From Amycolatopsis sulphurea (lineage in GTDB: Bacteria > Actinomycetota > Actinomycetes > Mycobacteriales > Pseudonocardiaceae), in assembly GCF_002564045.1 (NCBI RefSeq), contig NZ_PDJK01000002.1, positions 4,278,001 to 4,342,000 of the forward strand: a stretch of 64,000 nucleotides of DNA, given 5' to 3'. Below, one piece after another: positions 1 through 8,943 of this stretch. The notes beneath the pieces are model-generated. The model was given only the letters and a program-made list of their open reading frames with translations, was not told the DNA's origin and did not search any database. The translations under genes were made by a program, and so were the position numbers. Position 1 is the stretch's first letter. Every line of letters starts with the position of its first letter.

Positions 1-254
1 GCTACCGTCGCGCGGTTTCGCTGGGGGACAACGTGCTGGCGACCGCCGGGCAGCGGGTCACCGGGCACGAGTTCCACCGCACCGAGGTATCCCCGGCCGC
101 GGGTCCGTCCGCCGCCTGGGGCTGGGACCGGATCGTCGACGGGTTCGCCTCGGCTTCGGTGCACGCCTCCTACCTCCACGTGCACTGGGCCGGATATCCC
201 GAGCTGGCCGCGCGATTCGCCGGGCACGTGCGGGAGTTCGCGGCCCATGACTGA
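1..254 (+). CDS. cobB: Cobyrinate a,c-diamide synthase, C-terminal end (partial)
   Basis: This is the last 80 or so codons of a gene that begins outside the window. The visible protein ends with GHEFHRTE and then SYLHVHWAGYP, the C-terminal pattern of the glutamine-amidotransferase domain of CobB/CbiA, which amidates the a and c side chains of cobyrinic acid with glutamine and ATP. The histidine in the LHVHW stretch belongs to the amidotransferase triad region. The stop codon overlaps the start of cobC by 8 bases, so the two are probably translationally coupled. The assignment rests on a short tail plus the cobalamin neighbours; the related hydrogenobyrinate enzyme cannot be separated from it here. 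Confidence 0.85.
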   Translation, partial: YRRAVSLGDNVLATAGQRVTGHEFHRTEVSPAAGPSAAWGWDRIVDGFASASVHASYLHVHWAGYPELAARFAGHVREFAAHD

Positions 255-1278
255 CTACGATCTGAGCCATCACGGGGACCGCGAGACCGGCCCCGGCTTG
301 GTGGACCTCGCGGTGAACGTCCGGCTGCCCCGCCCGCCGGACTGGCTCCGGCGGGAGCTGGTGTCCGCAGTGGACGAACTCGCCGCCTACCCCGACGCGT
401 CCGCCGCGCGGGACGCGGTGGCCGCCCGGCACCTCCGCCCGCCCGGCGAAGTCCTCGTGACGGCCGGTGCTGCGGAGGCGTTCACGTTGCTGGCCTCGGC
501 TTTGCGGCCGCGGCAGGCGGTCGTGGTGCATCCGCAGTTCACCGAACCCGAGGCTGCCCTGCGCGCGGCCGGGCATGCGGTCACCCGCGTCATTCTGTCC
601 TCTTCGGACGGTTTCGTGCTGGACCCGGCCGTGGTGCCGGACTCGGCGGATCTGGTTTTCGTGGGCAACCCGACGAACCCGACGTCCGTGCTGCACCCCG
701 CTTCGGCGGTGCGCGCGCTGGCCCGGCCCGGCCGGGTGCTCGTGGTGGACGAGGCGTTCCTGGACGCCGTGCCCGGCGAGGTCGAAAGCCTTGCCGGGGA
801 AGCACTCCCCGGCGTCGTGGTGCTACGCAGCCTCACCAAGACGTGGGGGCTCGCCGGTCTGCGCGCGGGGTACGTGCTTGGGCCAGAAGACCTGATCGCA
901 CGGCTGCGCGCCGTGCAGCCGCCGTGGTCGGTGTCCACTTTGGGCGCCGTGGCGACCGAGGCGTGCTGCCGCCCGGAGGCGTTGGAGGAAGCGGAAAAGC
1001 TGGCCGTCACCGCGGAATCCGACCGGGATTACCTGGTGTCCGGGCTCGCTGCCGCCGGGGTGGCCGTGCTGGGTGTGCCGCGCGGCCCGTTCGTACTGAT
1101 CCAGGTCGAGCAGGGGGAGCGCATCCGGTTGGGGTTGCGTGCGGAGGGTTACGCGGTCCGGCGTGGTGACACTTTTCCGGGGCTGGGGCCGGATCATCTG
1201 CGGTTGGCGGTGCGCGATCGAGCTACGACTGACGCTTTTCTCCGTGTCTTGCGGCCGTTTTTACGCGGTGGCCAGTAG
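247..1278 (+). CDS. cobC: PLP-dependent aminotransferase-like CobC (Rv2231c type)
   Basis: A 343-residue fold-type I PLP enzyme related to histidinol-phosphate aminotransferase and L-threonine-O-3-phosphate decarboxylase. The latter makes aminopropanol phosphate for the cobalamin nucleotide loop. The PLP lysine is in SLTKTWGLAGLRAGY (about residue 198), and the upstream VGNPTNPTSVLHP and VVDEAFLD motifs are the phosphate- and ring-binding segments. The ATG overlaps the end of cobB, fixing the start. The 3' end overlaps the convergent cobS gene by 18 bp. In mycobacteria and Amycolatopsis the same gene sits beside cobB/cobS. The exact reaction in this lineage is inferred from family and context. 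Confidence 0.85.
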   Translation: MTDYDLSHHGDRETGPGLVDLAVNVRLPRPPDWLRRELVSAVDELAAYPDASAARDAVAARHLRPPGEVLVTAGAAEAFTLLASALRPRQAVVVHPQFTEPEAALRAAGHAVTRVILSSSDGFVLDPAVVPDSADLVFVGNPTNPTSVLHPASAVRALARPGRVLVVDEAFLDAVPGEVESLAGEALPGVVVLRSLTKTWGLAGLRAGYVLGPEDLIARLRAVQPPWSVSTLGAVATEACCRPEALEEAEKLAVTAESDRDYLVSGLAAAGVAVLGVPRGPFVLIQVEQGERIRLGLRAEGYAVRRGDTFPGLGPDHLRLAVRDRATTDAFLRVLRPFLRGGQ

Positions 1279-2016
1279 CGCCCCCGCCACCGCGGCCTCC
1301 ACGCAGCCGCCGAGGACGTCGCCGGTGATCCCGCCGATTCGCTGAACGCAGCGGGCCAGCACCAGCGCCGCGGCGGCGTATCCGACGGCCACGGCAAGCA
1401 ACCCGCGCCACCACGGCAGACCCGGCGCCAGCGTCGCCAAGCCCGCGGCCACGACGAACACCAATGCGGCCACGGCCCTCGGCACCGACTGGGCCACCGT
1501 TGCGCCGAGCCCTTCGGGGCGCGCGGACGGCACACCCTTGGCACAGCACAACGAGAGCACACACCGTCCACACAGGACGGCCACGACCGCCGCGGCGGCG
1601 CCGTGTCCGGCCGAGATCGCGCCGGTCAGCGCGCCGAACTGGACCAGCAGGACCAGGACCAGCGTGGCGATCCCGGTCGGCCCGGAATCGCCACGGCGCA
1701 TGACGTCCAGCGCCTTCGCCCGGTCGTAGGAGGCGCCGAGGCCGTCGGCTGTGTCGGCCAGTCCGTCGAGATGCAGACCGCGGCTACCCAGCGCGACGGC
1801 GCCCAGGGCGAGCGCGGCCACCGCCGGTGCGGGCAGGCCGATCGCCGCGCCGCCGAGGACGATGAGCCCGGCGGCAGCGGCGAGGGGGAGCGCGGCGAAC
1901 GGGCCGAGCGCCATGGCGACACCGGCGACGGCGCGGTCGATCTGCCGTGGCGCCGGTACCGGGACTGCCGTGAGGGTCCCCACGGCCAGGCGGACGCCGT
2001 CGCCTAGACGCGTCAT
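1261..2016 (-). CDS. cobS: Adenosylcobinamide-GDP ribazoletransferase
   Basis: A 251-residue integral membrane enzyme that joins alpha-ribazole to adenosylcobinamide-GDP, the last step of cobalamin assembly. The protein begins MTRLGDGVRLAVGTLTAVPVP, like other CobS N-termini. It contains SRGLHLDGLADTADGLGA, the conserved acidic D-G-x-A-D motif, and GDSGPTGIATLVLVLL. Several hydrophobic alanine/valine-rich segments follow. I chose the ATG at 2016; the frame is open further upstream but without family similarity. It is the last gene of a cobU-cobT-cobS unit, 52 bp after cobT. Its 3' end overlaps convergent cobC. Confidence 0.92.
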   Translation of the reverse strand: MTRLGDGVRLAVGTLTAVPVPAPRQIDRAVAGVAMALGPFAALPLAAAAGLIVLGGAAIGLPAPAVAALALGAVALGSRGLHLDGLADTADGLGASYDRAKALDVMRRGDSGPTGIATLVLVLLVQFGALTGAISAGHGAAAAVVAVLCGRCVLSLCCAKGVPSARPEGLGATVAQSVPRAVAALVFVVAAGLATLAPGLPWWRGLLAVAVGYAAAALVLARCVQRIGGITGDVLGGCVEAAVAGALLATA

Positions 2017-2068
2017 CGGCCATTCCCCCAACCGGAACCACCCGTCCAGGTCGATTTTGACGCCTCGG

Positions 2069-3088
2069 TCACGCGAGGTCCGCCAGCAGGCCCATCTCGG
2101 CGATGATCGCGCGGGCCGCACGCAGGGTCGGGATCGCCTGGACCGCGCCGCTGCCCTCGCCCAGGCGCAGGCCGAGGTCGAGAATCGGGGTGAGGCCCAA
2201 TGCCTTCAACGCGAACGCCTGCGCCGGTTCCGTCGAACGGTGCCCGGCCAGCCACCACCGCTCCGCGCCCGGTGCGATGTCCCGCGCGACCAGCGCCGCC
2301 GTCGCCGAGAAGATCCCGTCCAGCACCACCGGGATCTGCCGCATCGCGGCCTCCACCAGGAAGCCTGCCGTTGCGGCAAGGCAGGCGCTGCCGAGTGCGG
2401 TCAGCCGCTCGAACGGGTCGGTGCCCCGCCCGGCCGCGCGGCCCAGCGCCGTCGCGACGACGGCGGTCTTGCGCGCCAGCGCCCCGCCGGACACTCCGGT
2501 GCCGGCGCCCACCACCTCGGCCGCGGGCAGCCCCAGCGACGCCGCCACCATGGCCGCGCACACCGTGGTGTTGCCGATGCCCATGTCGCCGGGGATCAGC
2601 ACGTCCGCGCCGCTTTCCTCGGCGGCGATCGTGCGGCCCGCCTCGAACGCGGCCTGCGCTTCGCCGGCGGCCAGCGCGTCCTCCACGTCGATCGCACCCG
2701 AGCCGCGGCGGATCTTGTGCGAGGTGACTTCATCCGGAACGTCCGAAGCGTCCCAGTCCACCGCCAGGTCGGCCACCCGCACGCTCGCCCCGACCTGCGC
2801 GGCGAGCACGGTCACCCCGCTGCGCCCGGCCAGGAACACCCGCACCATCGCCGCGGTGACCTCGCGCGGGTAGGCCGACTGCGCGGAGACCCCGTGGTCA
2901 CCGGCGAACACCACCACCCGCACGTCGTCCAGCGGCCGCGGCGGGACCACCCCGTGCGCGGCGCTCAGCCAGGCGGCCAGCTCCTCCAGCCTGCCCAGCG
3001 AACCGAGCGGCTTGACCAGCCCGTCCAGCCGCTCTACCGCGGCTGCGTGCGCGGCGGGGTCGGGGACGGGAACGGCGAAACTCGACAC
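2069..3088 (-). CDS. cobT: Nicotinate-nucleotide--dimethylbenzimidazole phosphoribosyltransferase
   Basis: A 339-residue cytosolic enzyme that moves ribose phosphate from nicotinate mononucleotide to dimethylbenzimidazole, giving alpha-ribazole phosphate. Family signatures in order are LVKPLGSLGRLEELA near the N-terminus, VFAGDHGVSAQ, LIPGDMGIGNTT and, near the C-terminus, LDLGLRLGEGSGA. The glutamate of the last motif is the catalytic base in characterised CobT. The GTG at 3088 is preceded by GAGGAG at good spacing and starts VSSFAVPVPDP, so the longer open frame upstream is not used. It lies 10 bp downstream of cobU in the same operon. Confidence 0.95.
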   Translation of the reverse strand: MSSFAVPVPDPAAHAAAVERLDGLVKPLGSLGRLEELAAWLSAAHGVVPPRPLDDVRVVVFAGDHGVSAQSAYPREVTAAMVRVFLAGRSGVTVLAAQVGASVRVADLAVDWDASDVPDEVTSHKIRRGSGAIDVEDALAAGEAQAAFEAGRTIAAEESGADVLIPGDMGIGNTTVCAAMVAASLGLPAAEVVGAGTGVSGGALARKTAVVATALGRAAGRGTDPFERLTALGSACLAATAGFLVEAAMRQIPVVLDGIFSATAALVARDIAPGAERWWLAGHRSTEPAQAFALKALGLTPILDLGLRLGEGSGAVQAIPTLRAARAIIAEMGLLADLA

Positions 3089-3098
3089 GGCGGTCTCC

Positions 3099-3704
3099 TC
3101 ACTGCAGGTCGAGTACCCGCCCGGCGACAATCAGCGACACCTGGTCGCAGTCGGCGGACACCCGGTTGTTGAGTGCGCCCAGCACATCACGGAACAGGCG
3201 TCCGGAGACAGTAGCGGGCACCACACCGCTGCCCACTTCGTTGCTCACCGCCACGACCGGCACCTTCGCCTCGTGCCATGCGGCGAGGAATTCCTCCAGC
3301 CGTTCGTCGAGCCGCTGCTCCCAGCCGGCCTGCCCGGACCACGCGCCGACCTCGTCGAGCACCCTGGACAGCCAGGTGCCCAGGCAGTCGATGAGCAGCG
3401 GACTGGTCGCGGTGCGCAGCACTTTCGCCAGGTCGGTGGTCTCCACCGTGGTCCAGTGGTGCGGCCGGCGGGCCTGGTGCGCCTCGACGCGGGCGGCCCA
3501 CTCCGGGTCGTCGGCGGAAGGGGGCAGCCCCGGCGCGACGTAGACGAGGTGCGGGTGGCCGGCCACGAGACGCTCCGCATACCGCGACTTCCCGGATCGG
3601 ACACCGCCGAGGACCAGCACTTTCGCCTCGTCGCGACCGTACCGGCGGAGGGTCCGGGCCAGGGCTTCGAGCGACCTGGCGAGCCGGTGCGTCAGCTTGG
3701 TCAT
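3099..3704 (-). CDS. cobU: Adenosylcobinamide kinase / adenosylcobinamide-phosphate guanylyltransferase
   Basis: A 201-residue bifunctional enzyme (CobU/CobP) that phosphorylates adenosylcobinamide and then transfers GMP to it. The P-loop is GGVRSGKSRYAE at about residue 36, followed by VYVAPG, the TTVETTDL region and SNEVGSGVVP with LFRDVLGALNNRVS, all typical of the family. About 25 extra N-terminal residues precede the P-loop, as seen in actinobacterial versions. The start is ambiguous between ATG at 3704 and ATG at 3713; neither has a strong ribosome-binding site. It heads the minus-strand cobUTS unit and diverges from cobD across only 36 bp. Confidence 0.93.
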   Translation of the reverse strand: MTKLTHRLARSLEALARTLRRYGRDEAKVLVLGGVRSGKSRYAERLVAGHPHLVYVAPGLPPSADDPEWAARVEAHQARRPHHWTTVETTDLAKVLRTATSPLLIDCLGTWLSRVLDEVGAWSGQAGWEQRLDERLEEFLAAWHEAKVPVVAVSNEVGSGVVPATVSGRLFRDVLGALNNRVSADCDQVSLIVAGRVLDLQ

Positions 3705-3740
3705 ACCCGGCATTCTCTCGTGCGCGCTACCGTTCGCCAC
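3705..3740. promoter_or_regulatory. Short divergent spacer between cobU and cobD
   Basis: Only 36 bp separate the divergent starts of cobU and cobD, so their promoters must overlap each other or the coding ends. I see no cobalamin-riboswitch-like structure in this short space. The role is inferred from geometry only. Confidence 0.35.
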
Positions 3741-4688
3741 GTGCCACTCCGACAAGCCGCCACCGCAGCCGGCCTGATCACCGGATATTTCGCCGACACC
3801 TGGTTCGGGGACCCCCGCCGGGGGCATCCGGTGGCCGGGTTCGGCACCGTCGCGGCCGCACTGGAACAGCGCTGGTGGGCCGACTCGAAGAGCCGTGGCG
3901 CTGTGTACGCCGGGGCCTGCGCGGGTGCGGCGACCGGGCTGGGGCTGGCCGCGCAGATGGCGACCCGGCGGCGTCCGCTCGCCCGGTTCGCGCTGACCGC
4001 GGCGGCGACCTGGGTGGTGCTCGGCGGGCGCGGGCTGGCCGCCGAGGGCCGGGAAATGGCGCGGCTGCTCGAATCGGGCGAAGTGCCCGCCGCACGGGAG
4101 CGGCTCGGCCACCTCTGTGCCCGCGACGCGACCGGCCTCGACGCCGCGGAGCTGAGCCGGGCGGCCACGGAATCGATCGCGGAGAACACGTCGGACGCGG
4201 TGGTGGCGCCGCTGCTGTGGGGCGCGGTCGCCGGGATCCCCGGGCTGCTCGGGTACCGCGCGGTCAACACGCTCGACGCGATGGTCGGCTACCGCTCGCC
4301 GCGGCACCGGAACTTCGGCTGGTTCGCCGCCCGTACCGACGATCTGGTCAACCTCGTGCCCTCCCGGGCCGGCGCGCTGCTGACCACGGCCGTGGCGCCG
4401 CTGGCGGGCGGCCGGTCCCGGACCGCGTGGCGGACCTGGCGGCGGGACGGATCCGCGCACCCGAGCCCGAACGCCGGACAGGTCGAGGCTGCCTTCGCCG
4501 GAGCGCTGGGAATCCGCCTCGGTGGTACGAACAGTTATCACGGTGAGACGGAGCGTCGCGGCACCCTCGGCGACGGCCGTCCGCCGGGACCGGCGGATCT
4601 GCGGAGGGCGGTGCGGTTGTCCCGCGTTGTGGGAGCAGCGGCGCTCGTCGTGGCTGCGGCAGGGGTGTTCGGGGTGAGGGCGCGATGA
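3741..4688 (+). CDS. cobD: Adenosylcobinamide-phosphate synthase (CobD/CbiB)
   Basis: A 315-residue membrane protein that attaches (R)-1-amino-2-propanol (phosphate) to adenosylcobyric acid. Signature stretches are YFADTWFGDPRRGHPVAGFG at the N-terminus, ATESIAENTSDAVVAPLLWG and VNTLDAMVGYRSPRHRNFGW. The C-terminal half has HPSPNAGQVEAAFAGALG and RLGGTNSYHGE. These are diagnostic of CbiB/CobD. The GTG at 3741 gives the family N-terminus; the frame is open far upstream but that part is antisense to cobU. The stop overlaps the cobQ start in an ATGA, so the pair is translationally coupled. Confidence 0.94.
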   Translation: MPLRQAATAAGLITGYFADTWFGDPRRGHPVAGFGTVAAALEQRWWADSKSRGAVYAGACAGAATGLGLAAQMATRRRPLARFALTAAATWVVLGGRGLAAEGREMARLLESGEVPAARERLGHLCARDATGLDAAELSRAATESIAENTSDAVVAPLLWGAVAGIPGLLGYRAVNTLDAMVGYRSPRHRNFGWFAARTDDLVNLVPSRAGALLTTAVAPLAGGRSRTAWRTWRRDGSAHPSPNAGQVEAAFAGALGIRLGGTNSYHGETERRGTLGDGRPPGPADLRRAVRLSRVVGAAALVVAAAGVFGVRAR

Positions 4689-6163
4689 GCGGGCTGCTGA
4701 TAGCGGGTACCACCTCCGACGCGGGCAAGAGCCTGGTCACCGCGGGCATCTGCCGGTGGCTGGCGCGGCGCGGGGTGCGGGTGGCGCCGTTCAAGGCGCA
4801 GAACATGTCCAACAACTCGATGGTGTGTGCCGACGGCGCGGAGATCGGCCGTGCGCAATGGCTGCAGGCGCGGGCCGCGGGGGTGGAACCCGAGGCGGCG
4901 ATGAACCCCGTGCTGCTCAAGCCGGGCAGCGACCGGCGTAGTCACGTGGTCGCGCTCGGCAAGCCGTTCGGCACGCTCGAAGCGGGTGAGTACGCGACCG
5001 GACGGGCCGGGCTGGCCGAAATCGCGTTCACGGCGTTCGCGGGGCTGCGTGAGCGGTTCGACGTGGTGGTGTGCGAGGGCGCGGGCAGTCCCGCGGAGAT
5101 CAACCTGCGGCGCGGGGACTACGTGAACCTCGGCCTGGCGCGGCGGTTCTCGCTGCCGGTGCTGGTGGTCGGCGACATCGACCGGGGCGGGGTGCTGGCG
5201 GCCATGTTCGGCACCCTCGCGCTGCTCTCGGCCGAGGACCAGGCGTTGGTCGCAGGCTGGCTGGTGAACAAGTTCCGCGGCGACGTCGGCCTGTTGCGGC
5301 CGGGCCTGGACAGCCTGGCGAAGGTCACCGGACGTCCGGTGCTGGGTGTGCTGCCGTGGCTGGACCGGGTGTGGATCGACTCCGAGGACGCGCTCGCCGC
5401 GGCGGGCTGGCGGCACGAGGCGGCCTCGGGCGGGCTGCGGGTCGCCGTGGTCCGCTTCCCGCGCGCGTCGAACGCGACCGACGTGGACGCGCTGGCCGCC
5501 GAGCCCGGGGTCACGGTGAGCCTGACCGCCGATCCGGACACCGTGGCCGCGGCCGATCTGGTGGTGCTGCCCGGTTCCCGGGCCACTGTGGACGATCTGC
5601 ATTGGCTGCGTGCCCGCGGTCTCGCGGACGCGGTCACCGCGCGGGCGGCGGCGGGGCGTCCGGTGCTGGGTATCTGCGGTGGTTACCAGATGCTCGCCGA
5701 GTCCATTGAGGACGATGTGGAATCCGGGGCCGGGCTGGTGCCCGGGCTCGGCTTGCTGCCGACCAAGGTAAGCTTCGCCGGGGAGAAGGTGCTCGGCCGC
5801 CCGTCCGGTTCCTGGCGGGGGCATCCGGTGGACGCCTACGAGATCCACCACGGCAGCGCCGGTCCTGCCGACGCGGAGTCCTTTCTGGACGGTTACCGGG
5901 CCGGCGCGGTGTGGGGCACCACCTGGCACGGTGCGCTGGAGAACGACGGTTTCCGCCGGGCCTGGCTGACCGAGGTGGCCGCGCAGGCCGGGCTCACCTG
6001 GGCGCCGGCTCCCGGCGCGCCCGGCTTCGCCGCGCTGCGGGAGGACATGCTGGACCGCCTCGCGGACGCGATCGAGTCCGGTGTGGACACTGAACGCCTG
6101 CTCGACCTGGTCACCGGCGGCGCACCCGCGGGCCTTCCGTTCGTGCCTCCCGGGGCGCCGTAA
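4685..6163 (+). CDS. cobQ: Cobyric acid synthase
   Basis: A 492-residue glutamine-dependent amidotransferase that adds four amides to adenosylcobyrinate a,c-diamide. The N-terminal ATP-binding domain starts with LLIAGTTSDAGKSLVTAG and continues with FKAQNMSNNSMV. The C-terminal class I amidotransferase domain carries the nucleophile cysteine in LGICGGYQML (about residue 330) and the histidine in DAYEIHHG. Length is normal for CobQ/CbiP. It starts inside the cobD stop codon. Its own stop is followed 15 bp later by a paired palindrome (6178-6232), after which the polyketide cluster begins, so cobQ marks the left chromosomal border. Confidence 0.95.
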   Translation: MSGLLIAGTTSDAGKSLVTAGICRWLARRGVRVAPFKAQNMSNNSMVCADGAEIGRAQWLQARAAGVEPEAAMNPVLLKPGSDRRSHVVALGKPFGTLEAGEYATGRAGLAEIAFTAFAGLRERFDVVVCEGAGSPAEINLRRGDYVNLGLARRFSLPVLVVGDIDRGGVLAAMFGTLALLSAEDQALVAGWLVNKFRGDVGLLRPGLDSLAKVTGRPVLGVLPWLDRVWIDSEDALAAAGWRHEAASGGLRVAVVRFPRASNATDVDALAAEPGVTVSLTADPDTVAAADLVVLPGSRATVDDLHWLRARGLADAVTARAAAGRPVLGICGGYQMLAESIEDDVESGAGLVPGLGLLPTKVSFAGEKVLGRPSGSWRGHPVDAYEIHHGSAGPADAESFLDGYRAGAVWGTTWHGALENDGFRRAWLTEVAAQAGLTWAPAPGAPGFAALREDMLDRLADAIESGVDTERLLDLVTGGAPAGLPFVPPGAP

Positions 6164-6177
6164 GCCCGTCTCGAAGG

Positions 6178-6232
6178 CTGTGAAGGGGCCCTTCACGGAC
6201 TCAGAGCCGTCCGTGAAGGGCCCCTTCACGGA
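6178..6232. repeat. Dispersed palindrome, paired form (locus 1)
   Basis: Two 17-nt hairpin units, GTGAAGGGGCCCTTCAC and GTGAAGGGCCCCTTCAC, are separated by a 16-nt variant of the usual 13-nt centre (an extra CGT). The element lies between cobQ and the PKS genes and could act as a terminator. Its sequence recurs at about a dozen places in the window. Confidence 0.9.
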
Positions 6233-6367
6233 AAGGCAGCCCAAGGGCGCAGGGCCAGCGCGCAGGGCCGATGCGCGGTCGCCCCACCCGGCTTCCAGGG
6301 CGGCTTGAGGATCGCCGGGCAGGCTCTCTGCTGGTGACTGGGCTGACCGGCGACAGAGGGAGACGCG

Positions 6368-7666
6368 GTGACAGGACCAAGCGATGCCCATCGTGTCGTG
6401 ATTACCGGGATTGGGGTGGTCGCCCCGGGCGACCGTGGTACCAAGCAGTTCTGGGAGCTGATCACGGCGGGCCGTACGGCCACCCGGCCGATCTCGTTGT
6501 TCGACGCGAGTTCCTTCCGGTCGAGGGTGGCCGCCGAGTGCAACTTCGATCCGATCGCCGCCGGGCTGAGCCAGCGGCAGATCCGGAAATGGGACCGCAC
6601 CACGCAGTTCTGCGTGGTGGCGGCAAGGGAGGCGGTGGCCGACAGCGGGATGCTCGGGGAGCAGGATCCCCTGCGTACGGGGGTGGCGATCGGCACCGCC
6701 TGCGGCATGACCCAGAGCCTGGACCGCGAGTACGCGGTGGTCAGCGACGAGGGCAGCAGCTGGCTGGTCGACCCGGATTACGGGGTGCCCCAGCTCTACG
6801 ACTACTTCCTGCCGTCCTCGATGGCCACCGAGATCGCGTGGCTGGTGGAGGCGGAAGGACCGGTGGGGCTGGTTTCCACCGGATGCACGTCGGGGGTCGA
6901 CGTGATCGGGCACGCCGCCGACCTGATCCGCGACGGCGAGGCCGACATCATGGTCGCCGGTGCCTCCGAGGCGCCGATCTCGCCGATCACGGTGGCCTGC
7001 TTCGACGCGATCAAGGCCACCACGGCACGCAACCACGAACCCGAGTCGGCTTCCAGGCCGTTCGACCAGACCCGCAGCGGGTTCGTGCTCGGCGAGGGCG
7101 CGGCCGTCTTCGTGCTGGAGGAGCTGAGGCACGCCAAGCGGCGGGGCGCGCACATCTACGCCGAAATCGTCGGGTACGCGTCCCGGTGCAACGCCTACAG
7201 CATGACCGGGTTGCGTCCGGACGGCCGCGAGATGGCCGACGCGATCGACGGGGCGTTGAACCAGGCCAGGATCGACCCGTCCCGGATCGGCTACGTCAAC
7301 GCCCACGGGTCGTCGACCAGGCAGAACGATCGGCACGAGACCGCGGCCATCAAGACCAGCCTCGGAGCGCACGCCTATCAGGTGCCGGTCAGCTCGATCA
7401 AGTCGATGGTCGGGCATTCGCTCGGCGCGATCGGCTCGCTGGAGGTCGCGGCCTGCGCGCTGACCATCGAGCATTCGGTGATCCCGCCGACGGCGAATCT
7501 GCACGTGCCCGACCCGGAGTGCGACCTGGACTACGTGCCACTGGTGGCGCGGGAACAGGAGGTCGACGTGGTGCTCAGCGTCGCGAGCGGGTTCGGCGGT
7601 TTCCAGAGTGCCATCCTGCTGACCGGCCCGGACGGCAGAACCGGGAAGCGGGTAACGCAGCGATGA
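6368..7666 (+). CDS. chdP: Type II PKS ketosynthase alpha
   Basis: A 432-residue beta-ketoacyl synthase that, with the chain-length factor and ACP, condenses malonyl units into a poly-beta-ketone. The active-site cysteine is Cys173 in LVSTGCTSGVD. The two catalytic histidines lie in YVNAHGSST (about residue 312) and MVGHSLGA (about residue 349). The GTG start has a GAGGGAGA ribosome-binding site. The stop overlaps the chdK start (ATGA), the usual coupling of KSalpha and KSbeta. The symbol is recalled from the chelocardin cluster, whose order the next genes follow. A decaketide product is inferred from that match, not visible in this protein alone. Confidence 0.94.
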   Translation: MTGPSDAHRVVITGIGVVAPGDRGTKQFWELITAGRTATRPISLFDASSFRSRVAAECNFDPIAAGLSQRQIRKWDRTTQFCVVAAREAVADSGMLGEQDPLRTGVAIGTACGMTQSLDREYAVVSDEGSSWLVDPDYGVPQLYDYFLPSSMATEIAWLVEAEGPVGLVSTGCTSGVDVIGHAADLIRDGEADIMVAGASEAPISPITVACFDAIKATTARNHEPESASRPFDQTRSGFVLGEGAAVFVLEELRHAKRRGAHIYAEIVGYASRCNAYSMTGLRPDGREMADAIDGALNQARIDPSRIGYVNAHGSSTRQNDRHETAAIKTSLGAHAYQVPVSSIKSMVGHSLGAIGSLEVAACALTIEHSVIPPTANLHVPDPECDLDYVPLVAREQEVDVVLSVASGFGGFQSAILLTGPDGRTGKRVTQR

Positions 7667-8919
7667 GCGTGGAGACAGAACCGGCGCCGGTGCCCGGCCG
7701 CAGCACGGTACGGCCGGTGGTGACCGGGTTGGGCGTGATCGCGCCCAACGGTATGGGCACCGAGGCCTACTGGGCGGCGACCCTTCGTGGCGACAGCGGA
7801 CTGCGGCGGATCACCCGGTTCGACCCGGACGGCTACCCGGCCCGGATCGCGGGCGAGGTCAGCTTCGACCCGGCCGGGCGGCTGCCCGACCGGCTGTTGC
7901 CGCAGACCGACCACATGACCCGGCTCGCGCTGATCGCCGCGGAGGAGGCACTCGCCGACGCGGGTGCCGATCCGCGGAACCTGCCCGACTACGCGACCGG
8001 GGTCATGACCGCGGCCTCGGGCGGCGGATTCGAGTTCGGGCAACGGGAACTGCAGGAGCTGTGGAGCAAAGGCGGCTCCTACGTCAGCGCGTACCAGTCC
8101 TTCGCCTGGTTCTACCCGGTGAACACCGGGCAGATCTCGATCCGGCACGGGATGCGCGGCTCCAGCGGCACGCTCGTGTCCGAACAGGCCGGTGGGCTGG
8201 ACGCGGTCGCCAAGGCCCGCAGGCACGTGCGCGACGGAACACCGCTGATGGTGACCGGCGGCATCGACGGATCGCTGTGCCCGTGGTCCTGGCTGTGCAT
8301 GCTGCGCTCCGGCCGGTTGAGCACGGCGAGTGATCCTCAGCGCGCCTATCTGCCCTTCGATACCGAGGCTTCCGGGATGGTGCCGGGTGAGGGTGGCGCG
8401 TTGCTGGTGATCGAGGATCCCGCCGCGGCACAACGGCGTGGCGTGGACCGGATCTATGGGCAGATCGCCGGCTATTGCGCGACATTCGACCCCGGCCCGG
8501 GTTCACGTCGTCCGCCCGGCCTGCGCCGGGCGGTCGAGCAGGCGCTGGCCGAAGCACGGCTGCATCCGTCCGAAGTGGACGTGGTGTTCGCCGACGCCGC
8601 CGGTCTGCCCGACCTCGACCGGGCCGAGATCGAAGTGCTGGTCCGGATCTTCGGCGCGCGGGCCGTCCCGGTCACTGCACCCAAGACGATGACCGGCCGG
8701 CTGCTGGCCGGTGGAAGCTCGCTGGACCTGGCCACGGCGTTGCTCTCCCTGCGGGACAAGGTCATTCCGCCCACCGTCCACATAGGAAAGTTCGGTTACC
8801 GGGACGAGATCGACCTGGTTCGCGACAGCCCCCGGCAGGCGCCGCTGTCGACTGCGCTGGTGCTGGCCCGAGGGTATGGCGGGTTCAACTCCGCGATGGT
8901 GCTTCGCGGTGCCACCTGA
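7663..8919 (+). CDS. chdK: Type II PKS chain-length factor (ketosynthase beta)
   Basis: A 418-residue partner of the ketosynthase that sets polyketide chain length and helps decarboxylate malonyl-ACP. The fold is ketosynthase-like, but the active-site cysteine is replaced by glutamine (Gln175, in LVSEQAGGLDA), the hallmark of chain-length factors. The catalytic histidine positions are also lost (VVFADAAGLPD replaces the NAHG motif). The ATG overlaps the chdP stop and 24 bp separate it from the ACP gene. Together they form the minimal PKS operon chdP-chdK-chdS. Confidence 0.94.
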   Translation: MSVETEPAPVPGRSTVRPVVTGLGVIAPNGMGTEAYWAATLRGDSGLRRITRFDPDGYPARIAGEVSFDPAGRLPDRLLPQTDHMTRLALIAAEEALADAGADPRNLPDYATGVMTAASGGGFEFGQRELQELWSKGGSYVSAYQSFAWFYPVNTGQISIRHGMRGSSGTLVSEQAGGLDAVAKARRHVRDGTPLMVTGGIDGSLCPWSWLCMLRSGRLSTASDPQRAYLPFDTEASGMVPGEGGALLVIEDPAAAQRRGVDRIYGQIAGYCATFDPGPGSRRPPGLRRAVEQALAEARLHPSEVDVVFADAAGLPDLDRAEIEVLVRIFGARAVPVTAPKTMTGRLLAGGSSLDLATALLSLRDKVIPPTVHIGKFGYRDEIDLVRDSPRQAPLSTALVLARGYGGFNSAMVLRGAT

Positions 8920-8943
8920 TCCCCACACGAAAGGAAGGCAACC